64,000 nucleotides of DNA from Gp7-AA10 sp035636095 (GTDB lineage Bacteria > Acidobacteriota > Thermoanaerobaculia > Gp7-AA8): assembly GCA_035636095.1 (NCBI GenBank), contig DASPZU010000028.1, positions 44,696 to 108,695 on the forward strand. Reading direction: 5' to 3'. Under the pieces are notes generated by a model. That model made no database searches and was not told the origin of the DNA. It saw only the letters and a program-made list of their open reading frames with translations. Shown here one piece after another: positions 25,735 through 33,826 of the stretch; the stretch's first letter is position 1; each line of letters starts with the position of its first letter. Position numbers and translations under genes: made by a program.

Positions 25735-28700
25735 ATGTCGAAGCGTAAGTGGTCGCGCACCCAGCAGATGTGGGTGATCATCGTCCTCTGCTTTGCCATC
25801 TTCGCCGGAGCCATCGCTCTCCTTCCCGAAGTCACCTGGTCGATTTACTGGAAAGTGCTGGCCGCAGCCGCAGCGGCGTGCGGCTTCTCGATCGTTGTCT
25901 TTGAGCTGTGGCTTCGGCGCGTGATGGGACGGCGCGATGAAGCCATCAACTTCCTCGACCGGATCGCGACCGGCGATCTGGCACTTTCTGCGCGTGAAAT
26001 CGTGGAAGCGACGCGCTCGGAACGCATGGCCGGCTCGCTGCGGGCGCTGGTGTCGAATCTCGAAAGGACCATTCGCCGATTCGGCCAACTGGCTGCCGAT
26101 GTCGTGACCGCCAGTCAGCAGATCAGCGGCCGCTCGCGAGTGCTGGCGCGCAGCGCGGCCGAGCAGCTGGTCTCGACCGAAACGACATCGGGTTCGGTCT
26201 CGCAGATCGATCGCTCCATCGCCAACGTGCGGTCGAGCATGGAAGACCTCTCCGCGAATGCCGAGGAGACTTCCGCCTCGATTCTGGAAATGTCGGCGAG
26301 CATCGAGGAGGTCAGCCGCATCTCCGACACGCTGGCCGCCTTCGTCGACGAGACCGCATCGGCCATCGAGGAGATGATCGTCTCGATCAATCAGGTGGCA
26401 ACCAACACCGACAGTTTCTCTTCATTCGCCATCGAGACCGCCAGCTCGATGGTGGAGATGAATGCCACCACCGAGGAGATCGGAAAATCGGCGAAGCAAA
26501 CGTCGGAGCTGGCGAAATCGGTCAAGGAAGCGGCCAGCGAAGGGCGGCAGGCGGTCAGCGGAACGGTCGAAGGCATGGGCCGCATCGAAGCGGCCATGAC
26601 GGAAGCCAAGAGCGCGCTCAACGAGCTGGCGCAACGCTCGGAAGAAATCGGCGAGATCGTTCGCGTCATCGATGAGATCGCAGGACAAACAAATCTTTTG
26701 GCGCTCAATGCCGCCATTATCGCCGCGCAGGCTGGAGATCGCGGCAAGGCATTCGGCGTGGTCTCGGACGAGATTCGCGATCTCTCCGAGCGCACCTCCG
26801 TCTCGACCGACGAGATCCGAACCCTGATCGACAACGTGCAGCGCTCGGTCGATCGCGCCACCGAGCAGATGAGTCAGAGCGCGCAGCGCGTTTCCGAAGG
26901 CGTCCGTCTGACCGCACGCGCCGAGCAGGTTCTGCAGAAGATTCTCGATCTGACGGAACGATCGACCAGCTCGATGGCCGAGATCGCGCACGCGACCGAA
27001 GAGCAGGCGCGAGGAAGCGCCGCTGCCACCACCGCCATCGAGCAAGTGACGAAGATGGTCCAGCAGACCGCTGCCGCCACCCAGCAGCAGTCGATGACCT
27101 CGCGCAAAGTCGGCGAGCAGGCGGCCACCGTTCGCGACACGACCCTGCATCTCAAACGCGCGACCTCGGAGCAGGAAAGCGGCAGCCGCGCCATCGGACG
27201 CGCCATGCAGAACATCATCGGCCTGGTCCAGCGCGTCCACGAATCGATCGCGATCCTGGGCACGGAAAGCGCGGCCATCGTTCAGGCCATGCGGACGATG
27301 CAGGAGGCGACCCGCGAGACCAACGTCAGCATCGCCGACCTCAACCAGATGTCGACCTCGCTCACGCACGAGTCGGCGCTTCTCAACCAGGAGCTGGCCC
27401 GCTTCGCACTGCCGCATCCGAACGACGGCGGATCGATCACCACCGCCACGATTCTGTGGCAGCAGTTGAACCTCGATCCGGTCTTCGTCACCGCCGCCGC
27501 GCTTGGATACATGTCGCGCGCGATTCACTCGACGCTGGTGACGTACGGCGAAGGGGCGGAAGTCACGCCGGGCCTGGCGGAACGGTGGGAGGTTCTGGAA
27601 CAGGGACACTGCTATCGCCTGCGCTTGCGCCGCGGCGTCCGCTTCCACAACGGACGGCTCTTCGAAGCACGCGACGTTCACGACAGCTTCGTGCGGCTGC
27701 TATCGCCGGAGCTGCAATCGCCGAGCAGTTGGATTCTGCGCAACGTGCACGGAGCGGAAGAAGTTCTGTCGGGAAAAACAAAGCAGCTTTCAGGCATCTC
27801 GATACGCGATCCGCACACCATCGACATCAACCTCGACGAGCCGCTTGCATTTTTCATCTCCCTGCTGTCGATGAACGAAACATCGATTGTGCCTGCCGAA
27901 GAGGCTCGCGATCGCGATCGATTTCGAACACGGCCGGCGGGCGTGGGACCGTTTCGAGTCGAAGAAGCGCTGGAAGGGCAACGTCTTCGGCTGTCGCGCA
28001 ATCGCGACTACTACATTCCCGGCCAGCCCCACGTCGACGATCTGACTTTTCGCCTCGATCTGCGCAGCGGCCGCGACGTCGCCGATGCCTTCGGGCGGGG
28101 AGAGCTGGACATCGCGCACGGCATCCCGCCCAAGATCGCCAGCGAATGGCAGCGCGATCGCCGCTTCGCAGCCTTCATGCTCAACACCACGCAGCTTCAT
28201 ACGTCCTATTTCGGATACGACTGTTCGGCCGCGCCGTTCAGCCGCGTGGAAGTTCGCCGCGCCATCAATCACGCCATCGATCGCGAACGCATCAATGAGA
28301 AAATCTTCGGCGGACTGGGAGTGGTCGCCCACTCCCTCCTCCCCCCCGGCCTCCTCGGCTACGAACCCAGCCTGCGCGGAGTGGAGCACGACCTGGAGCG
28401 CGCGCGTGCGCTGATGCGCGACGGCGGCTATCCAACCGGATTTCGCGTCGAGTATCGAACGTGGGATACGGACGAATTCAACAATTCCGGACTCTTGCCG
28501 CTGCTGATCGAAGATCTGGCGTCCATCGGCATCGAGGTCAACGTGACGCGCCATTCCGCAACCGAGGCGCGAAAGCCATTGCAGCAGCCGGGACACGGAA
28601 TGGCTTTCTGCGCGAATTGGTATGCGGACTTCCCCGATCCCGACAATTTCTTCTACGTTTTTTTCCATAGCGATTCCAAGGCCGTCCGCGGCACGTACTT

Positions 28701-28929
28701 TCATTCGCCGGAGATCGACAAGCAGATCATCGAAGGCCGCCGGGCGGCCGACATCGAGCGCCGTCGTGAGATTTATCGATCGCTCAACCAGATGGTGGTG
28801 CGGGAAGCGCCGCTGGCCCCGCTCTTTCACGAGCGTCTGTTCGTCATCCACAAGCCCCAAATTCGAGGACTGCGGACCTCGCTCGTTCCACCGCCGGTTC
28901 GTTACAACGACATCTGGATCGAGCAGTAG
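25735..28929 (+). CDS. chemoreceptor (MCP) signalling domain fused to peptide-binding ABC solute-binding domain
   Basis: 1064 residues. Two membrane helices (about 12-29 and 36-56) are joined by only six residues, so there is no periplasmic sensor. A long MCP coiled coil follows (about 90-550), with the CheA/CheW-binding tip IAGQTNLLALNAAI near residue 315; the usual AAIEAARAGE reads AAIIAAQAGD. From about 570 to the end is an SBP_bac_5 (DppA/OppA-type) domain: ATILWQQLNLDP, LAERWEVLEQG, RLRRGVRFHNGRLFEARD, PAGVGPFRVEE, RRAINHAIDRERI, and NWYADFPDPDNFF. No second signal peptide or helix separates the parts, so the binding domain should be in the cytoplasm. ATG start. The next gene begins on the last base of its stop. 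Confidence 0.92.
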   Translation: MSKRKWSRTQQMWVIIVLCFAIFAGAIALLPEVTWSIYWKVLAAAAAACGFSIVVFELWLRRVMGRRDEAINFLDRIATGDLALSAREIVEATRSERMAGSLRALVSNLERTIRRFGQLAADVVTASQQISGRSRVLARSAAEQLVSTETTSGSVSQIDRSIANVRSSMEDLSANAEETSASILEMSASIEEVSRISDTLAAFVDETASAIEEMIVSINQVATNTDSFSSFAIETASSMVEMNATTEEIGKSAKQTSELAKSVKEAASEGRQAVSGTVEGMGRIEAAMTEAKSALNELAQRSEEIGEIVRVIDEIAGQTNLLALNAAIIAAQAGDRGKAFGVVSDEIRDLSERTSVSTDEIRTLIDNVQRSVDRATEQMSQSAQRVSEGVRLTARAEQVLQKILDLTERSTSSMAEIAHATEEQARGSAAATTAIEQVTKMVQQTAAATQQQSMTSRKVGEQAATVRDTTLHLKRATSEQESGSRAIGRAMQNIIGLVQRVHESIAILGTESAAIVQAMRTMQEATRETNVSIADLNQMSTSLTHESALLNQELARFALPHPNDGGSITTATILWQQLNLDPVFVTAAALGYMSRAIHSTLVTYGEGAEVTPGLAERWEVLEQGHCYRLRLRRGVRFHNGRLFEARDVHDSFVRLLSPELQSPSSWILRNVHGAEEVLSGKTKQLSGISIRDPHTIDINLDEPLAFFISLLSMNETSIVPAEEARDRDRFRTRPAGVGPFRVEEALEGQRLRLSRNRDYYIPGQPHVDDLTFRLDLRSGRDVADAFGRGELDIAHGIPPKIASEWQRDRRFAAFMLNTTQLHTSYFGYDCSAAPFSRVEVRRAINHAIDRERINEKIFGGLGVVAHSLLPPGLLGYEPSLRGVEHDLERARALMRDGGYPTGFRVEYRTWDTDEFNNSGLLPLLIEDLASIGIEVNVTRHSATEARKPLQQPGHGMAFCANWYADFPDPDNFFYVFFHSDSKAVRGTYFHSPEIDKQIIEGRRAADIERRREIYRSLNQMVVREAPLAPLFHERLFVIHKPQIRGLRTSLVPPPVRYNDIWIEQ

Positions 28930-29858
28930 TGCACCCGGCACCCGGCAGCCGGCACCTTCAAGTGCATGCCGCGCTGGCGACGGTGGCCCTTCTTTTTTCG
29001 CTCAACTACATCATCTCGAAGCTCGGGCTTCACGCGTTCTCGCCGATGACGTTCGCGTATCTGCGAGTTCTCGGATCGGCGTTGATCCTCAATCTGCTCT
29101 TTCGACAACGCGATCTGCCGCCGCTTTCGCGATCCGACCGCTGGCGCGTGGTCGCCTACTCGGTCCTCGGCGTCGTCATCAATCAGATTCTTTTTCTGAG
29201 CGGCCTCGCGCTCACCAGCGCACACGTGTCGGCAATCCTCATGACGTTGATCCCCGTCTTCACGCTGGCAGCCGCAATCATGGCCGGACGCGAACGTCCG
29301 ACGTTGCAGAAAATCGCCGGAATCGGGCTGGCGATGACAGGCGCGCTGGCGGTGGTGGGCCGGGAAGGATTCAGCGGCGCGGAAAAATCGCTGGTCGGCG
29401 ATCTGCTGCTGATCGGCAACGCGTTTGCCTACGCGCTCTATCTCGTGTTGTCCAAGCGCGACATGGCGCGACTGTCGCCGCGACGTGTGATCATGCAGAT
29501 GTTCGCGATCGGCGCGGTCCTCTTGCTCCCGCTTTCGGCATGGTCGATGTGGAAGGAGCCGTGGTCGACCATTCCTTCTCGAGCGTGGATCGCGCTCGTC
29601 ATCGTGATTGTCGGCCCGACCGTCGCAGCATATTTGTTGAATGCGTGGGCGTTGGCGCACACCGACAGCTCGCTGGTCGCGTCCTACACGTACGCCCAGC
29701 CCGTTTTGACCACGATTCTGGCGGCCATTTTTCTGGGCGAGACGATTCATCCGACCGCGATTGTCGCCGCCGCCATGATCTTCGCAGGGGTCTACCTGGC
29801 CGGCCGCCCTGCCCCACCCGCCGCCCGCCCCGAGGCTGTACCGGGCAGCCCCGATTGA
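28929..29858 (+). CDS. EamA/DMT family transporter
   Basis: 309-residue inner-membrane protein with ten predicted helices in two EamA halves (about 14-140 and 157-295; ALILNLLFRQ and AIFLGETIHPTAIVAAAMI). The superfamily exports metabolites or amino acids; the substrate is unknown. Two GTG starts are possible: 28929, which overlaps the previous stop by one base, and 28962 (VHAALATVALLFSLNY), after the repeat. The second removes the repeat-encoded residues and may be the true one. Confidence 0.83.
   Translation: MHPAPGSRHLQVHAALATVALLFSLNYIISKLGLHAFSPMTFAYLRVLGSALILNLLFRQRDLPPLSRSDRWRVVAYSVLGVVINQILFLSGLALTSAHVSAILMTLIPVFTLAAAIMAGRERPTLQKIAGIGLAMTGALAVVGREGFSGAEKSLVGDLLLIGNAFAYALYLVLSKRDMARLSPRRVIMQMFAIGAVLLLPLSAWSMWKEPWSTIPSRAWIALVIVIVGPTVAAYLLNAWALAHTDSSLVASYTYAQPVLTTILAAIFLGETIHPTAIVAAAMIFAGVYLAGRPAPPAARPEAVPGSPD
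28930..28959. repeat. gcacccg direct repeat at the eamA start
   Basis: Three to four imperfect copies of a 7-8 base unit (gcacccg). A matching set lies at 29860-29886, so the pair flanks the EamA transporter gene. This copy overlaps the first codons of that gene if the GTG at 28929 is used. Confidence 0.75.
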
Positions 29859-29859
29859 G

Positions 29860-29886
29860 GGCACCCGGCACCCTGGCACCCGGCAC
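29860..29886. repeat. gcacccg direct repeat after eamA
   Basis: Copies of the gcacccg unit (gcacccggca, ggcacccggcac), starting two bases after the eamA stop. It matches the set at the other end of the gene. Confidence 0.75.
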
Positions 29887-29905
29887 TATCATGTAAACAC
29901 TCAGT

Positions 29906-29936
29906 CACTTCCCACGTCCAAGAGCTGTGGGAAGTG
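29906..29936 (+). promoter_or_regulatory. hairpin over the translation start of the ECF sigma gene
   Basis: Perfect 10-bp stem cacttcccac (29906-29915) / gtgggaagtg (29927-29936) with an 11-base loop. The 3' arm contains the GTG at 29927; if the GTG at 29951 is the start instead, the arm contains the ggaag that could be its ribosome-binding site. It could control initiation; this is inferred. Confidence 0.55.
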
Positions 29937-30550
29937 TCGCCCGATTTCCTGTGACGCAGATCAACGCCACGGCTCCGACCGACGCCGAACTCATTGCCCG
30001 AACCCTCGGTGGCGATGGCGGCGCGTTCGGCCTGCTGGTCGATCGATTCCAGCGAAAGATCTATCGGGTCGCCTTCGCGATCGTCCGCAACGACGTCGAA
30101 GCCGACACGATCACGCAGGACACATTCATACAGGCATTCACGCACCTCGCTAAGTTTCAGGGCCGCTCGGAATTCGAAACCTGGCTGACGCGCATCGCCA
30201 TCAACCGGTCGCGCGACAGCCTGCGTCGCCGCCGCTTCGTCAGCTTGTTCACATCCAAGGAGGATGGCGAACCGGAAGGCTGGGTCGAACCGGTCGATCA
30301 TCGTCCCGATCCGGAACGCGAGATCATGGCGCGGCAACTGAAGACAGCGATCGAGCACGCGGAAGGTAAACTATCGACGCAGCAGAAGGTCATCTTCCGA
30401 TTGCGGCATTACGAAGATCGCTCGCTCGAAGAAATCGCCGAGCTGCTTGGATTACGATCGGGCACAGTGCGGGCGCATCTGTTCCGGGCCATTCACAAGA
30501 TTCGACAAGAGCTCGCCGAATGGGTCACGGCGAGAGAGGAACCCTCATGA
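29927..30550 (+). CDS. ECF-family RNA polymerase sigma factor
   Basis: Sigma-70 family, extracytoplasmic-function group. Region 2 spans about 25-95 (DVEADTITQDTFIQAFTHL, then WLTRIAINRSRDSLRRRR) and region 4 about 140-195 (LRHYEDRSLEEIAELLGL, SGTVRAHLFRAIHKIRQEL). Start GTG at 29927, giving 207 residues, or GTG at 29951, giving 199. Its stop overlaps the anti-sigma start as ATGA. It most likely directs an envelope-stress or metal-stress regulon together with the two genes downstream. Confidence 0.9.
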   Translation: MGSVARFPVTQINATAPTDAELIARTLGGDGGAFGLLVDRFQRKIYRVAFAIVRNDVEADTITQDTFIQAFTHLAKFQGRSEFETWLTRIAINRSRDSLRRRRFVSLFTSKEDGEPEGWVEPVDHRPDPEREIMARQLKTAIEHAEGKLSTQQKVIFRLRHYEDRSLEEIAELLGLRSGTVRAHLFRAIHKIRQELAEWVTAREEPS

Positions 30551-31047
30551 AACACTTCAGCGAAGCAGATTTACTCGAGACGTACTACATGCAGCCGACC
30601 GAAGCGTCGCCGATCATCGAGCACGTCAATGGTTGCAACGAATGTCAGGATCGGTATCGCCGGCTGGCGCAGAAACTCCGCGACGTGGCGGCCTGCCCGA
30701 GCGAGAAACCGGCGACATTCTGGACGCGTCAGCGGTTGATGATCATGCGCGCGGTCGACAACGCCCGCGAAAACGCGCAGCGCAGCGTGCGCACGGCGCG
30801 CGTCGCTGCCGCGGCACTCCTGGCGTTTCTGCTGGGCGGCGTCGTGGTTTACAAAAGCGTCGAGCCCACGCTGAAATCGCCCGCCATGGTCGTGGTGGCG
30901 CAGCAGACCGCATCGCCGGCCGCGCCAGCCGATGATTTGCAGATCCCCCGCGATCCGTGGCAGTCCGACGAGTTGAAAGACTTCGGAAGCGTGGTGCAGT
31001 GGGAGTCGTGGGTCGAGGCAAGCTCTCCGCAAGGATCGAGTCTATGA
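30547..31047 (+). CDS. probable anti-sigma factor with zinc-finger-like motif
   Basis: 166 residues. The N-terminal part has the HxxxCxxC motif typical of zinc-binding anti-sigma domains (HVNGCNECQ, residues 34-42). A single membrane helix is near residues 85-102 (ALLAFLLGGVVVY), and the tail of about 60 residues lies in the periplasm. ATGA overlap with the sigma gene and with the next gene. The type of protein and the context make it the likely membrane-bound partner of the ECF sigma factor. Confidence 0.82.
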   Translation: MKHFSEADLLETYYMQPTEASPIIEHVNGCNECQDRYRRLAQKLRDVAACPSEKPATFWTRQRLMIMRAVDNARENAQRSVRTARVAAAALLAFLLGGVVVYKSVEPTLKSPAMVVVAQQTASPAAPADDLQIPRDPWQSDELKDFGSVVQWESWVEASSPQGSSL

Positions 31048-31478
31048 CGCGACGAATCGGATTCGCACTCATCGCTTTTTTCGTCGGCGCAACCGCCTTC
31101 GCGCAATTGCCCCCCGGCAAGTGGTGGCGCAGGCCTGAGATCGTGCAGAGCTTGAATCTTTCGGACGAGCAACAGGATCGACTGGAAAGCATTTTCCGCG
31201 CGTCGGCCATCGATCTCATCGATCTGAAAGCGGACGTCGACAAGGCCGCCATCGCGCTTCGGGGCGAGCTCGATCGCCCGCAGCTCGACCGCGCCGCCAT
31301 TCATCGGATCGGGGTCCGACTCAGCGAAGGGCGGGGAAGACTCTTCGATCGCGAGCTCATGATGCTGATCGAGATGCGCAGCGTGCTCACCGAGCCGCAG
31401 TGGAACCGGATGCGCAACGAGCTCGATCGCATCGAACGTCCGAATCAGCAGCGGCCCGTCCAGCGCCCAAGGCCGTAG
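31044..31478 (+). CDS. CpxP/Spy-like periplasmic protein
   Basis: 144 residues. Signal peptide 1-20 (ALIAFFVGATAFAQ), then a mainly helical protein with the LNLSDEQQDRL motif resembling the LTxxQ repeats of CpxP/Spy/ZraP, and a second half with LTEPQWNRMRNEL. Such proteins are envelope-stress chaperones or metal sensors. ATGA overlap with the anti-sigma gene makes it the third member of the cassette, and perhaps the signal input or a target. Confidence 0.75.
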   Translation: MTRRIGFALIAFFVGATAFAQLPPGKWWRRPEIVQSLNLSDEQQDRLESIFRASAIDLIDLKADVDKAAIALRGELDRPQLDRAAIHRIGVRLSEGRGRLFDRELMMLIEMRSVLTEPQWNRMRNELDRIERPNQQRPVQRPRP

Positions 31479-31488
31479 AATCGGGCAT

Positions 31489-32526
31489 GTGCTCGATGTC
31501 GCTCTCGAAAATGTCAGCCTCGACGACCGTCTCCGCGACATCACGCTGACGTTCGCGAAGAGCACGCACACCTGTATCGCAGGTCCGCCGGCCGCAGGTG
31601 CTTCCACGCTGCTGCAGATCATCGCCGGTCAACTCCGTCCGTCCAAAGGTCACATTCGCTTTGGCGCGCGGGACGTGACCAGACTCCCCCCCTCGCGTCG
31701 CCCTTCGCTGTTCGCGACTTCGGCGATCGACGCGCCGGCCCGCTGGTCGGTGAGTCATCTCCTGATTGCGGCCGTTCGCCGCCGCTCGCTCGACCGCGAG
31801 GATCGCAAGACCGAGCTCGATCAGACTGTCGAAAAGTGGAAATTGAGCGCGATTACGGGGCGATCGCTGCGATCCCTCTCATCGACCGAGTGGACGATCG
31901 TGAATCTCGCGCGAATTGAATTGCTGCGGCCTGCAATCCTGATCGCCGACCGCCTGCTCGAACATGTGAATCCCTCCGCCGCTGCGAAAATCGCCGACGC
32001 GTTCTATCGAACCCTGCGCGTGATGGGAACGACCGTGATCAGCGCCCCGGCGTCCGCCGAGGAGTTGGGATTGACCGATCGCCTTGTCGTGCTGGATGAG
32101 GGCCGCGTTGTTCAGGCCGACGTGGCGCCGCACATTTACCATCATCCGCTGAGCGAGGCGGCTGCCCAGGCGACGGGGGACGTCAATGTGATTCCGATTA
32201 CGGTTCGCGGCAATGTTGTCGCGTCACCGATCGGGTCATGGCAAGTGGCCAATGCGGATTTCCAAGGAAATGGAATCGCGTTGGCCCGTCCGGAAGATTT
32301 TTCGATCGCCGAAAAGGGGGAGGAATCCGACCTGATTTTCGGAATCGAAGAAGCCAGTTTCCGGCAGGGACGCTGGATCGCGACCGGTATCCTCACCGGT
32401 GGCCTGAACTTACGGGTTGTGCTGCCCGGCGATGTTCCCGTTCATAAAGGGCGCCTGATTCCGCTGCGCTTCGACGCCGCGCGATTCGCCATCCTCCGCG
32501 GTACGCCCTTTGCAGCTTCCCTATGA
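31489..32526 (+). CDS. degenerate ABC-type ATP-binding protein with TOBE-like tail
   Basis: 345 residues in the MalK/PotA layout: nucleotide-binding domain (about 1-225) and a C-terminal TOBE-like part (about 230-345, ALARPEDFSIAE). The catalytic motifs are eroded. Walker A reads GPPAAGAST (residues 32-40), with Ala38 where Lys is needed. The signature LSGGQ reads LSSTE. Walker B reads LIADRLLE, with Arg in place of Glu. It should not hydrolyse ATP normally. No permease or binding-protein gene is adjacent. GTG start, 11 bases after the CpxP-like gene, so it is likely in the same operon. Codon use and GC are like its neighbours, so it looks maintained, not decaying. Confidence 0.82.
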   Translation: MLDVALENVSLDDRLRDITLTFAKSTHTCIAGPPAAGASTLLQIIAGQLRPSKGHIRFGARDVTRLPPSRRPSLFATSAIDAPARWSVSHLLIAAVRRRSLDREDRKTELDQTVEKWKLSAITGRSLRSLSSTEWTIVNLARIELLRPAILIADRLLEHVNPSAAAKIADAFYRTLRVMGTTVISAPASAEELGLTDRLVVLDEGRVVQADVAPHIYHHPLSEAAAQATGDVNVIPITVRGNVVASPIGSWQVANADFQGNGIALARPEDFSIAEKGEESDLIFGIEEASFRQGRWIATGILTGGLNLRVVLPGDVPVHKGRLIPLRFDAARFAILRGTPFAASL

Positions 32527-32556
32527 GTTTCAAGCAGTTTAGGATGGTCCTTAGGA

Positions 32557-32970
32557 GTGAGTATTCGAGCGCGTCGAGCGCCATTCAAGGTTCGTAAACT
32601 GCTCGTCATCGACGACGACACGAAGCTTCTGGCCTCGTATCGCGATCTGCTTTCACCATACGGATTCGAAGTCCTGACCGCAGCTGACGGCGAAATTGCC
32701 ATTCCACTGGTCGAGAAAAATCCGGACATCCAGCTCGTCATCCTCGATCTGGCAATGCCGAGGATGGACGGGCGGGCGTGGTTGCGCTGGTTCCGGGGAT
32801 TGCGGCAAGAGCTGCCGGTCATCGTGATCACGGCCTACAAACTCGATCCGAACGACGACGAGCTGAAGCCTTCCGTGATCCTGGAGAAACCCTTCCACGT
32901 CGCGGAGTTGCTCGATCTGGTGGGACTCTTCTGCGGCCTGAGCTGGCCAATGGCGGGGGCGCGGGTCTAG
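32557..32970 (+). CDS. single-domain response regulator
   Basis: 137 residues, one receiver domain. The acidic pocket is Asp19-Asp21 (VIDDD), the phosphoacceptor is Asp64 (VILDLAMPRMDG), and the switch residues Thr92 (VITAY) and Lys111 (EKPF) are present, so it should be phosphorylatable. No output domain, and no histidine kinase nearby. GTG start at 32557. It may act in phosphorelay or chemotaxis-like signalling. Confidence 0.88.
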   Translation: MSIRARRAPFKVRKLLVIDDDTKLLASYRDLLSPYGFEVLTAADGEIAIPLVEKNPDIQLVILDLAMPRMDGRAWLRWFRGLRQELPVIVITAYKLDPNDDELKPSVILEKPFHVAELLDLVGLFCGLSWPMAGARV

Positions 32971-32978
32971 TCCACGAT

Positions 32979-33782
32979 TCAGCGCGTCTCGGCGCTCGCC
33001 TGCATGAAGGCGCAGGCGTCAATCGATTTCAGATCGAGCTGCAGCGATCCCATGCTCTGATCGATGTCGATGCGAAACGGGATCCGCCGCTGATCGTCCG
33101 ACACCCACACCTTGATGCCGCCGGGCCATTTGCGGCTGCCTCCCGGTGCATCGACGATCTCGAACCCCAGCGCGTTGATCGTCTGGCCTTCGATGTTGAA
33201 GGAGCGGCGATCCGTCGATCGGATGATCACCGGATATGACCTGCCATCGGAGTAGATGCGCGTCGTGATGGGAAGCTGGATGGTGGTCGCGTTCTGGCGG
33301 AGAAAGTAGATCGCGGTCAGCACATCGCGAAGGGCGTCGGCGGGAAGATTCTCGGTGCGGTCCCACTGCTTCTCGGGCGTTTCCTTATGGATGTGGGCCA
33401 GACGCGTGATGTAATCAAATATCGTACGCTCTTTTCGTGACTTATTTTTCCAGGCGTAGCCGTGGTAGGTCATCAGCGTTTTCTGTCCCGATTCATCCAT
33501 CTCCGATTCGTAGACGTAAAAGCCGCTGCGCCGATCGTTGGGCTGGATCAGAAGCTCGCTGTTGATTGAATGTTCGCCCGCTTGCGGAAAAACAGTCTTG
33601 AGCTCACCGACACCGGAGGTCGGAAAGACGAGTCCGGCCACCCACGCCAACCCGCCCCGCATGCGCCAGGAGTAGCGAAATTGCTCGACGTTGCCGGGGC
33701 CATGGCAGTTCAGATCGGCTGCGCCGGCGAGGGCGGGCACAGCGGCGATGAGCACGGCAAAGAGCGTCCGAATCCCTTTCAT
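32979..33782 (-). CDS. exported DUF3108 protein
   Basis: 267 residues from the ATG at 33782, giving a signal peptide (LFAVLIAAVPALAGA). The body reads as a DUF3108 beta-rich domain (FRYSWRMRGGLAW, VYYLRQ-like segment AIYFLRQNATT, GSRKWPGGIKVWVSDDQRRIP). Members are periplasmic or outer-membrane-associated proteins without a firmly known role. The upstream extension of the frame adds nothing recognisable. Convergent with the response regulator. Confidence 0.75.
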   Translation of the reverse strand: MKGIRTLFAVLIAAVPALAGAADLNCHGPGNVEQFRYSWRMRGGLAWVAGLVFPTSGVGELKTVFPQAGEHSINSELLIQPNDRRSGFYVYESEMDESGQKTLMTYHGYAWKNKSRKERTIFDYITRLAHIHKETPEKQWDRTENLPADALRDVLTAIYFLRQNATTIQLPITTRIYSDGRSYPVIIRSTDRRSFNIEGQTINALGFEIVDAPGGSRKWPGGIKVWVSDDQRRIPFRIDIDQSMGSLQLDLKSIDACAFMQASAETR

Positions 33783-33826
33783 CGATGCCGAAGAAACGTT
33801 TGGCGCGGGGTCGATATTGCGCCGTT

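Noticed and set aside
26422..27681. 419-residue minus-strand frame opposite the chemoreceptor
   Set aside because: Arg/Gly/Leu-rich antisense of a repetitive coiled coil; no ribosome-binding site or homology features.
28930..29886. Insertion sequence around the EamA gene
   Set aside because: No transposase, and the repeats are direct tandem sets without terminal inverted repeats; at most a cassette-like arrangement.
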